NCBI GenBank assembly: GCA_035288965.1
Contig: DATDYQ010000082.1
Location: 1 to 8,722 of the forward strand
Direction of reading: 5' to 3'
DNA length: 8,722 nt
Source: DATDYQ01 sp035288965
Lineage (GTDB): Archaea; Nanobdellota; Nanobdellia; SCGC-AAA011-G17; JAGVZF01
The notes beneath the pieces were generated by a model that saw only the letters and a program-made list of their open reading frames with translations, was not told the DNA's origin and made no database searches. Position 1 is the first letter of the stretch. Every line of letters starts with the position of its first letter. Shown piece after piece: positions 1 through 6,300 of the stretch. Both the position numbers and the translations under genes were made by a program.

Positions 1-15
1 AAAGGTTTATAAATC
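1..15 (+). promoter_or_regulatory. Archaeal promoter (BRE + TATA box) for the membrane-protein cluster
   Basis: A purine stretch AAAGG (1-5) is followed by TTTATAAA (6-13), a good archaeal TATA box with a BRE-like element. Initiation about 25-27 bases downstream of the box centre would fall near 35-38, giving a leader of only about 10 bases before the ATG at 46. There is no Shine-Dalgarno sequence before that ATG, which fits a near-leaderless transcript. The start of the window cuts off anything further upstream. Confidence 0.65.
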
Positions 16-45
16 AACATTTTAGGTTAAATTATAGGCTTAAAA

Positions 46-687
46 ATGACACTTGAAGAAACATTAAAACCACAACCAATAAAATGGGTTGATGAGCAAT
101 TAGTAAGACAATATACTAAATTAAGCAAGAAATTTGATTTAGATAATAGGAAAAAGAAATATTTGGCAGGAGTATTATTAGATGTAAATTATCTGTTTTT
201 ATGTGCATTTTTTACTAGGAGTTTACCGAATTCTGAACAAATTAGAAATTTCGAATATCCAGTAAGATTTGGATTATATATGAGAGATTGGATGCATAAC
301 TCTATTCTGTTTAGTTCTACTAGCAGATATAATTATTATGCAAAAGCAGTTGACCCTGAATTAGAGTTTCATAAAACTTTTAGTTCTATAACAAGACCAT
401 ATTTATTTTTAGCTGGAGCAGGATTAATTGGAAAAACAGCCATAGATTTTGGTAAATTTTTGATAAATGGAGAACCTATGAATGGTAATAGTTTAGGATG
501 TTTAGGATATGGTATGGGATTGTTATCTTTTGCTTCTTCACATTATATTAAGGGAACTGATCCGAAATCATTAGAGAAAGAATCTTTTTGGAAGGTTGCT
601 TACAGTAAATTAGTTGAAAAATTAATTCCAAGTCCACAACCCGTACCGGTTCCTGTAAAAGCAAGCTTAGAATATGAGGTTGATTAA
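46..687 (+). CDS. Unknown membrane protein, first of two tandem paralogues
   Basis: I do not recognise this 213-residue protein. Hydrophobic segments at about residues 39-57, 118-139 and 149-167 suggest an integral membrane protein with a charged N-terminal region. The C-terminal tail is soluble and Pro/Val-rich (SPQPVPVPV near 196-204). The next gene encodes a protein of nearly the same length whose last two membrane segments and proline-containing tail fall at matching positions: SLGCLGYGMG here against SLKELLYGVG there, then KLVEKLIPSPQP against EKLGRLVPKHEP. The two are therefore probably diverged duplicates. The start at 46 suits the TATA box at 6-13; the gene overlaps the next by 14 bases, so they are probably one operon. 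No catalytic motif is visible and no function can be assigned. Confidence 0.8.
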   Translation: MTLEETLKPQPIKWVDEQLVRQYTKLSKKFDLDNRKKKYLAGVLLDVNYLFLCAFFTRSLPNSEQIRNFEYPVRFGLYMRDWMHNSILFSSTSRYNYYAKAVDPELEFHKTFSSITRPYLFLAGAGLIGKTAIDFGKFLINGEPMNGNSLGCLGYGMGLLSFASSHYIKGTDPKSLEKESFWKVAYSKLVEKLIPSPQPVPVPVKASLEYEVD

Positions 688-1324
688 AATTACACTAGAT
701 GATAAATTTAATCCAAATGATGGAAGTTTTATTGATAGGGCAGATAACAGATTATTTGAATTTAGTAAAGGAATAGCTAAGTTATGGCAAGATAAAACTT
801 ATAGAAGTAAAAAAGATTTGGAGAGATATTTATATATTGGAAGTTCTATAGCCTTTTTTAATAGATTTATACATTACAAATTATATATTGAATCTATTTT
901 GGTAATAACTAACGGATTAAAAGCAAAATTTGAAGAACTAAGGCCCCGTAGTACTATCAATGAAACTATCTCTTCTGAAGCGATTGGTCTTCCGAGCAAG
1001 ACGATTAAATACCTTAATGTTGGTCTATACACACTTGGAACTATTGATCTTCTGGCTGCAGGGGGTTTTGCAATTGCTGGGCTTGTTTCTGGTGAAAGAC
1101 ATTTTTACAATACTTCACTAAAAGAATTACTATATGGTGTTGGGGTATGTAGTTGGATAACCGCGGATTATGTTGCAAAATCTGATATCGGAGAACCTCC
1201 TAAAAAATCAGAAAGAAAAAGTGTTAAGGAATGGATGAAAGAGAAACTTGGAAGATTAGTTCCTAAACATGAGCCACTCCCAAATCCTGTAGGTGCATAT
1301 TCTACATTGGAGAATTATGTTTAA
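674..1324 (+). CDS. Unknown membrane protein, second tandem paralogue
   Basis: This 216-residue unknown protein is a probable paralogue of its upstream neighbour. Hydrophobic segments lie at about residues 52-79 (interrupted by charges), 112-139 and 149-167, and a basic helix-like stretch (about 176-198) precedes a Pro-containing tail (EPLPNPVG). The ATG at 674 lies inside the end of the previous gene, and no other Met occurs near the N-terminus, so a 14-base overlap and translational coupling are likely. Codon use is uneven: from about 940 to 1200 it carries CTT, ATC, TAC, GCG, CCG, ACG, ACC and CGT codons that are scarce in the first third and in neighbouring genes, suggesting a mosaic gene or a segment of different origin. 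Function unknown. Confidence 0.78.
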   Translation: MRLIKITLDDKFNPNDGSFIDRADNRLFEFSKGIAKLWQDKTYRSKKDLERYLYIGSSIAFFNRFIHYKLYIESILVITNGLKAKFEELRPRSTINETISSEAIGLPSKTIKYLNVGLYTLGTIDLLAAGGFAIAGLVSGERHFYNTSLKELLYGVGVCSWITADYVAKSDIGEPPKKSERKSVKEWMKEKLGRLVPKHEPLPNPVGAYSTLENYV

Positions 1325-1325
1325 G

Positions 1326-1748
1326 ATGAAAGAAGAAATAATATTGGGATGTGAAAGAGGATTTATCTTAGATAGATTTAGTATGGGAGAATATCATGCT
1401 AGAACAGTAAATGGATTAGCGAAGAAAGTACCAAACGAATATTTAGTTGAACTAGAGAAAAACATAGATGAAAAATTAAGCCTAAGATCAATATATAAAT
1501 CACATTTCATATCAGCCCCAGTACTAGCAAATTTTTCAGCCGGAGTAATTGGGGATTATATGAACAAAACTATTGAGAGAGGAATGGGTTTTATTGATAT
1601 AGCAATTTTAACTATGGCAATACCATTAATTACATATGTTGTTTATGATGATATAGCATTGCTTTATGAAATGTTTGTTGATACAAAATTTGCTAAAAGA
1701 GAGATAGAAAAAAGAAAAGAGAGATTAGAAGTTGTTGTTAAAGCTTAA
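1326..1748 (+). CDS. Small unknown membrane-associated protein
   Basis: This is a 140-residue protein of unknown function. A strong hydrophobic segment lies at about residues 87-107 and a weaker one at about 60-78; the C-terminal 20 residues are highly charged (KREIEKRKERLE) and probably helical. I chose ATG 1326, two bases after the upstream TAA. An in-frame ATG at 1317 would add only MFK and overlap the upstream stop, and either could be used. It is the third gene of the membrane-protein cluster and probably shares its promoter. It is not clearly homologous to the two preceding proteins, although two hydrophobic segments before a charged tail is a similar layout. Its stop codon overlaps the stop codon of the convergent PIN gene. 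Confidence 0.72.
   Translation: MKEEIILGCERGFILDRFSMGEYHARTVNGLAKKVPNEYLVELEKNIDEKLSLRSIYKSHFISAPVLANFSAGVIGDYMNKTIERGMGFIDIAILTMAIPLITYVVYDDIALLYEMFVDTKFAKREIEKRKERLEVVVKA
1708..1713 (-). terminator. Oligo-T stretch (minus strand) after the PIN gene
   Basis: A run of six A on the plus strand reads as T6 on the minus strand about 32 bases past the PIN gene stop. Archaeal RNA polymerase can terminate at U-runs without a hairpin. It lies inside the coding region of the convergent gene, so A-rich lysine codons may explain it equally well. Confidence 0.3.
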
Positions 1749-1751
1749 GCT
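1742..1751. other. Palindrome holding two overlapping convergent stop codons
   Basis: The perfect 10-base palindrome AGCTTAAGCT contains the TAA stop of the plus-strand membrane protein (1746-1748) and the TAA stop of the minus-strand PIN gene (1747-1745). The two genes therefore end on the same bases with no spacer. The palindrome may simply follow from two TAA stops facing each other plus flanking AGC/GCT codons. Confidence 0.9.
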
Positions 1752-2101
1752 AAGATAATATAATATTTTTTCTGCCTTATTACCATTAATTTAATATTTC
1801 TCTTTTTTAATCTTTGTTTTAATTCCTTATCTTGAGTTGCAACTATTGTTTTATCATCTGAAATGTTTACAATAGCATCATCTGCATATTTTTCTTCTGT
1901 TTTTATTATCTTAATCTTTTTAAATTCCAATAACTTTAAGGCTAACTTTGATGGTTGGGAATTAAGCTTTTTTAGCTCATCTATCGTTTTGTCAACAATA
2001 AATAAAGAATAATTATTTGTTATCCTGTCAATTTCAGCAAAAATATCAATCTTATAATTTATAGAATGTATCAAAAAGTTTGTGTCTAGGATAATTCTCA
2101 T
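1745..2101 (-). CDS. PIN-domain endoribonuclease, archaeal Fcf1-like
   Basis: This 118-residue single-domain protein is expected to be a Mg2+-dependent RNA-cleaving nuclease. The PIN acidic residues are in place: D6 in the opening ILDTNFLI strand, E42 in TIDEL, D74/D75 in YADDAIV, and D91 in VATQDKELK. The phrase VATQDKELKQRLKKRNI resembles archaeal relatives of the rRNA-processing factor Fcf1 (COG1412 group, from memory) more than typical VapC toxins. The length suits a bare PIN domain. Its ATG overlaps the TGA of the upstream phosphatase gene as ATGA, so it is probably translated by coupling. No small antitoxin-like gene sits beside it, which argues against a standard VapBC pair. The PIN fold is near certain; a role in ribosomal RNA maturation is inferred from family resemblance. 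Confidence 0.88.
   Translation of the reverse strand: MRIILDTNFLIHSINYKIDIFAEIDRITNNYSLFIVDKTIDELKKLNSQPSKLALKLLEFKKIKIIKTEEKYADDAIVNISDDKTIVATQDKELKQRLKKRNIKLMVIRQKKYYIILA
1766..1771 (+). terminator. Oligo-T stretch after the membrane-protein cluster
   Basis: Six T residues occur 18 bases past the stop of the third membrane-protein gene, with a second T6 at 1803-1808. This is a plausible factor-independent archaeal terminator. It lies inside the 3' end of the convergent PIN gene, so the two transcripts would overlap in antisense at their ends. Confidence 0.35.
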
Positions 2102-2856
2102 TTTTTTATTAAATAAGTTAATAGCTCTTTATGTATATAATTATTTGATGCTATAATATTTCCATCATTATAATCAAAATTGTTTCCATCAAAATTAGTA
2201 AACTTTCCTTTTGCTTCTTTTACTATTATATAACTAGCTGCAACATCCCAAGGAGACATTCCTATACCGATATAACCGTCAAATCTTGCGGATGCTACTA
2301 AAACTAGAGAGAATACGATAGAAGATGTTTTAAAAAAACGCATTGCATCAAACATTATTTTTGGATTAAAAGTATATTTGTTTGGTTTTGAAGTAAAATT
2401 TATCGATACTGTCGATTTATCAAGTTTTTTTACATTACTTATATTTATTTTTTTTCCGTTTAAAAAAGAGCCTTTATTTTTTTCAGCAAAATAGAATTCA
2501 TCTAAAACAGGAAGGTAGACAACTCCCATTAAAATTTCTTTTCCCTTTGCTAATGCAATTGAAACACCGAATTCAGGCATTCCAAGAACAAAGTTTTGCG
2601 TTCCATCCATAGGATCAATAATCCAGGTATAAGAAGAGCCTTTATTTTGAGGTTTACTTTCTTCACTAATTACATTATGAAGAGGAAAATTGGCTTTTAT
2701 TATAGAGAGAATCTTTTTATTTGATGCTATATCAGCTTCTGTTACTATGCTACCAATTTTTCCAGGTGTTTTGAATCTAATTTTCTGAGACGTTTTAAAC
2801 ATATCTTTCAATATACTTCCTGCTTCTTTTGCAGCTAGAATCAGAGTTTTTTTCAT
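2098..2856 (-). CDS. Inositol-1-monophosphatase family protein (possible IMPase/FBPase)
   Basis: This 252-residue cytosolic Mg2+-dependent sugar-phosphate phosphatase has all family signatures: TEAD (39-42), ISEES with E65/E66, the metal-binding DPMDGTQNF (D81, D84), and SPWDVAA (D204) followed by EAKGKFTNFDG in place of the usual EAGG. Archaeal relatives such as MJ0109 act on inositol-1-phosphate and often fructose-1,6-bisphosphate, so a role in inositol-lipid or compatible-solute synthesis or in gluconeogenesis is possible; substrate cannot be read from sequence. I chose ATG 2856 because MKKTLILAAKEAG is the usual family start. A longer reading from 2982 adds 42 residues that cross the promoter and overlap the divergent gene. 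A TATA box 27 bases before this ATG suggests a leaderless message. The downstream PIN gene is joined by an ATGA overlap. Confidence 0.93.
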   Translation of the reverse strand: MKKTLILAAKEAGSILKDMFKTSQKIRFKTPGKIGSIVTEADIASNKKILSIIKANFPLHNVISEESKPQNKGSSYTWIIDPMDGTQNFVLGMPEFGVSIALAKGKEILMGVVYLPVLDEFYFAEKNKGSFLNGKKINISNVKKLDKSTVSINFTSKPNKYTFNPKIMFDAMRFFKTSSIVFSLVLVASARFDGYIGIGMSPWDVAASYIIVKEAKGKFTNFDGNNFDYNDGNIIASNNYIHKELLTYLIKK

Positions 2857-2879
2857 ATTGCATTTAATGGATGGCAACC

Positions 2880-2893
2880 TTTTAAAACTTACT
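2880..2893 (-). promoter_or_regulatory. TATA promoter for the phosphatase-PIN operon
   Basis: On the minus strand AGTAAG is followed by TTTTAAAA (2887-2880). The box centre lies about 27 bases before the ATG at 2856, so transcription should begin within a base or two of the start codon. No Shine-Dalgarno site precedes the ATG. The geometry supports the shorter gene start. Confidence 0.55.
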
Positions 2894-2900
2894 ATTAATG

Positions 2901-2915
2901 AAAAGGTATATATAG
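2901..2915 (+). promoter_or_regulatory. TATA promoter for the 71-residue protein gene
   Basis: AAAAGG (2901-2906, BRE-like) is followed by TATATATA (2907-2914). Initiation near 2936-2940 would leave a leader of about 25 bases containing the Shine-Dalgarno site at 2948-2955. It lies back-to-back with the phosphatase promoter within a 105-base divergent region. Confidence 0.55.
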
Positions 2916-2947
2916 AGGATAAATTTTTATTAATAAAAAACTTTAAA

Positions 2948-2955
2948 GGGGAGTG
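2948..2955 (+). promoter_or_regulatory. Shine-Dalgarno site setting a TTG start
   Basis: GGGGAGTG lies six bases before TTG 2962 and resembles the anti-SD complement GGAGGTGA. It physically overlaps the alternative GTG at 2953, which would then lack any upstream site, so TTG 2962 is preferred. None of the other starts in this window has an SD match this good. Confidence 0.5.
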
Positions 2956-2961
2956 AAAATT

Positions 2962-3177
2962 TTGACTAAACAAAAACAACAAAGACCAGCAATTATTAGA
3001 ACTAAAGAACTTGAGGATATTTTTAAGGAGGATATTGCCATACCGGTGTCTTCTGGTCCAGCAGATCAGAGAAATTATCCAAGAGAGACAGATTTAATTG
3101 AAGGACCTGGACACTATAAAAGGGCAAGAGCAGAGCTAAGAAATATGGGTTATGATAGAGAAAATCATGAATATTAA
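2962..3177 (+). CDS. Small unknown soluble protein
   Basis: This 71-residue hydrophilic protein is not one I recognise. It has no membrane segment, cysteine pair or known motif. The N-terminus is basic and Gln-rich (TKQKQQRP), followed by an acidic helix-like part (TKELEDIFKEDIA), a Gly/Pro-containing middle, and a C-terminal stretch KRARAELRNMGYD that could be a short helix. The start is the TTG at 2962, placed six bases after a Shine-Dalgarno site; the in-frame GTG at 2953 would add three residues. It has its own TATA box, and oligo-T runs follow the stop, so it looks monocistronic. The dedicated promoter, RBS and terminators support a real gene despite its size and non-ATG start. Confidence 0.62.
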   Translation: MTKQKQQRPAIIRTKELEDIFKEDIAIPVSSGPADQRNYPRETDLIEGPGHYKRARAELRNMGYDRENHEY

Positions 3178-3185
3178 ATTTTCAC

Positions 3186-3218
3186 TTTTTTCTTTATAAA
3201 TCTTTCTATTATTTTTTT
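3186..3218 (+). terminator. Oligo-T terminator region after the small gene
   Basis: T6 at 3186-3191 and T7 at 3212-3218 begin nine bases after the stop at 3177. There is no obvious hairpin, consistent with archaeal U-run termination. A TTTATAAA between them (3194-3201) could instead be a distal promoter element. Confidence 0.45.
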
Positions 3219-3220
3219 CT

Positions 3221-3267
3221 AAAATGTATTTATACGGCTTGTATATAGCTTAAAATGCATTTATAGC
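3221..3267 (+). repeat. Paired repeat and imperfect palindrome upstream of gyrB
   Basis: The 14-base sequence AAAATGYATTTATA occurs at 3221-3234 and 3252-3265, 31 bases apart and differing only at Y. The second copy sits within an imperfect 20-base palindrome (3248-3267, 16 of 20 positions symmetric, centred on ATGCAT). The spacing is near three helical turns, so a regulator bound to both could contact the same DNA face just upstream of the gyrB TATA box. In such AT-rich DNA this may be chance. Confidence 0.35.
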
Positions 3268-3270
3268 GTG

Positions 3271-3286
3271 AAAAGCTTTTTAAATA
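3271..3286 (+). promoter_or_regulatory. Probable promoter of the gyrB-gyrA operon
   Basis: AAAAGC followed by TTTAAATA (3279-3286) is the best-placed TATA element before gyrB. Initiation would be around 3307-3310, leaving a leader of about 12-15 bases before ATG 3322 with no Shine-Dalgarno site. Other TATA-like stretches at 3194, 3229, 3242 and 3260 make the assignment tentative. Confidence 0.45.
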
Positions 3287-3321
3287 AACACTGTTTCTTT
3301 ATTATATATTTTACAGAAAAA

Positions 3322-6300
3322 ATGGCACAGAAACAAGACAAAACATACACAGCAGAAAGTATAACTGTTCTAGAAGGCTTAGAAGCAGTTAAACGACGCC
3401 CTGGAATGTATGTGGGAGATACAAATGTTAGAGGTTTACATCATCTCGTATATGAGGCTGTAGATAACGCAATAGATGAGGTTTTAGCTGGTTTTTGTGA
3501 TAATATCATGGTTAAGATTAATGCTGATAATAGTGTTACTGTAAGCGATAATGGAAGAGGTATTCCAGTTGATATTCATCCTGAAATGAAGAAGCCAGCT
3601 TTAGAAGTTGTAATGACAATGTTGCATGCTGGTGGAAAGTTTGATAAGAAAAGTTACAAAGTTTCAGGGGGATTACATGGGGTTGGAATTTCAGTAGCAA
3701 ATGCATTAAGCAAATGGCTTGAAGTTATTGTTAAAAGAGACGGTAAAATCTACAAGCAAAGATATGAAAGGGGAAAGAAAGCAAGTGAACTTGAAACCAT
3801 AGGAGAGACAAGTGAAACAGGAACAAGTGTTACATTTTTACCTGATGATACAATATTTGAAGTAACTGAATTTCAATATGATATTTTAGCAAATAGATTA
3901 AGAGAATTATCTTTTTTAAATAAGAAAGTAAGAATAAAAATATTTGATGATAGAGATGGAAAAGACGAGGAATTCTTTTATGAAGGCGGAATATCAAGTT
4001 TTGTTGAATTTTTAAATAAAAATAAAAATGTTTTAAATAAAACTCCAGTTTATATTGAGAAAGAGAAAGATAGTACTCAAGTTGAAATTTGCTTGCAATA
4101 TAATGATAGTTATCAAGAAACTATTTTCTCTTTTGTTAATAATATTAATACTCATGAAGGTGGAACTCACTTGGCTGGATTTAAAACAGCATTGACAAGA
4201 GCGATTAATGATTATATTGTTAAGAGAAAGTTAAATGGAAAAAATGGAGAAGGTTTGCAAGGAGAAGATGTAAGAGAAGGATTGACTGCAATTATCTCAA
4301 TTAGAATTCCTGAACCTCAATTTGAAGGACAAACTAAAACAAAATTAGGAAATTCTAGTGTTAAAGGAATTGTTGATAGTTTAGTTTATGAGGAATTATC
4401 AAATTATTTTGAAGAAAATCCAGCTGTTGGAATGCAAGTTGTTGAAAAATCTTTGAATGCAGCTAAAGCAAGAGAGGCTGCAAGAAAAGCAAGAGAATTA
4501 ACAAGAAGAAAATCAGCGTTAGAATCAGGAAGTTTACCTGGAAAGTTAGCTGATTGTCAAGAAAGAGATCCTAGTAAATGTGAAATTTATTTGGTGGAAG
4601 GAGATAGTGCAGGGGGTTGTTTTTCTGGTGATACAAAAGTAGCATTAACTGATGGAAGAAATTTATCTTTCAAAGAATTAATTAAAGAAGATAATGAAGG
4701 AAAAAGAAATTTTTGTTATACTATAAAAAAAGATGGAAGTATTGGAATTGAAGAGATAAAAAATCCGAGAATTACAAAAAATAATACTGAAGTTGTTAAG
4801 ATAATTTTAGATAAGGACGAAGAAATTATTTGTACACCAGATCATAAATTTATGTTGAGAGATGGAAGCTATAAGGTAGCTGAAAAGTTATCAAAAAATG
4901 ATTCTTTAATGCCTTTAAACAAAAGAATTTCTAAAATGGGCGGTAGAATCACGATTGATGGTTATGAAATGGTATGGGATCAAAAAAAGAATTGGATATT
5001 TACCCACATGTTGTCCGATAAGTATAATCTAGATAATAACATTTATTCTATGACTTCTGGAGATATAAGACATCATGTAGATTTCAATAAATTAAATAAT
5101 AATCCAAATAACATAATAAGATTGTCTAAGTTAAATCATCTAAAATTACATTATGAACAACTTGATAAAACTTTACATAGTCCCGCTTCTAAAGAAAAAT
5201 CAATAAAAGCCCATCAAACTGAGGAATATAAAAAGAAAATGAGTGAATGGGCAAAAACTCCAGAAATTAAAAACATGCTTAGTAAAAGAGCTAAGAAACA
5301 ATGGGAAAATAAGGAATATAAAAATTATATGAACAAGAAGTTTATAGAATTCTATAAAACTAATGAAGATTATAGAAAAGAAAATAATAAAAGATTAGAT
5401 AAAGAACAAAAGAAATTTTGGTCAAATATCAATAATAAATTGGATGCTTCAATTAGAACTAAAAAATTCTTTGATGAAAATAATGAAGCTAAAAAATATT
5501 TATCTGAAATTGCAAAAAAACAATGGCAAAATGAATCTCTTAAAGAATGGAGAAGGAATAAAACTAAAGAACAATGGACAAAAGAATTTAGAATTAAAAG
5601 AAAAGAAGCATATAACCAAACTTATTATGAACATACAATAAAGAATTTAAAGCTAATATACGAAAAAACCAAAGATATTAACGTAGCTGAATATGATAAA
5701 TTAAGAAAAGAGACTAAAAATAAGAATTTATTGTTATTTAACACATTTGTTAATAGATTCTTTAATGGAGATGTAGAATTAGCTAAAGAAAGTGTTGTTA
5801 ATTATAATCATAAAATAAAAAATATAGAATTTTTGAATGAAAAGATTGATGTATATGACATTGAAGTTCCAAATACACATAATTTTGCATTGGCCAGCGG
5901 TGTTTTTGTTCATAATAGTGCGAAACAAGCAAGGTCAAGAGAATTCCAAGCAATATTACCATTAAGAGGAAAAATATTAAATGTTGAAAAAGCAAGAATA
6001 GACAAAATATTTGCAAATAATGAAATTGCTACGATGATTCAGGCTATAGGAAGTGGAATTAGTGAAGAGTTTAATATTACAAAAACGAGATATCATAAAA
6101 TTATTATAATGACAGATGCTGATGTTGATGGAAGCCATATTTCATGTTTGATATTAACATTTTTCTATAGATATATGAAACAATTAATTGATGCTGGATA
6201 TTTATATATGGCAATACCACCATTGTATAAAGTAAAGAAAGGAAAAGAAGAATTTTACTTGTATAATGAAGAGGAATTAAATAAATTATTAGAGAAAGGA

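Noticed and set aside
1745..2101. VapC-type toxin of a toxin-antitoxin pair
   Set aside because: No adjacent antitoxin gene exists, the partner is a 252-residue phosphatase, and the motifs fit the Fcf1-like group better.
2857..2982. 42-residue N-terminal extension of the phosphatase
   Set aside because: It crosses the TATA box and overlaps the divergent gene; the family start MKKTLILAAKEAG at 2856 has promoter support.
3224..3253. Nine-codon leader peptide (Tyr/Leu-rich) before gyrB
   Set aside because: It is too short to distinguish from chance, lies upstream of the most likely transcription start, and no alternative RNA structure is visible.
3268..3321. GTG start adding 18 residues to GyrB
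   Set aside because: The segment contains the likely TATA box, is not GyrB-like, and ATG 3322 begins a normal GyrB N-terminus.
5444..5641. 65-residue open frame within the intein
   Set aside because: It is an out-of-frame Lys-rich shadow of the intein's repeat region with no start signal.
5798..6016. 72-residue minus-strand frame opposite the intein end and GyrB
   Set aside because: It is antisense to strongly conserved intein and TOPRIM sequence; its hydrophobic make-up reflects the AT-rich complement.
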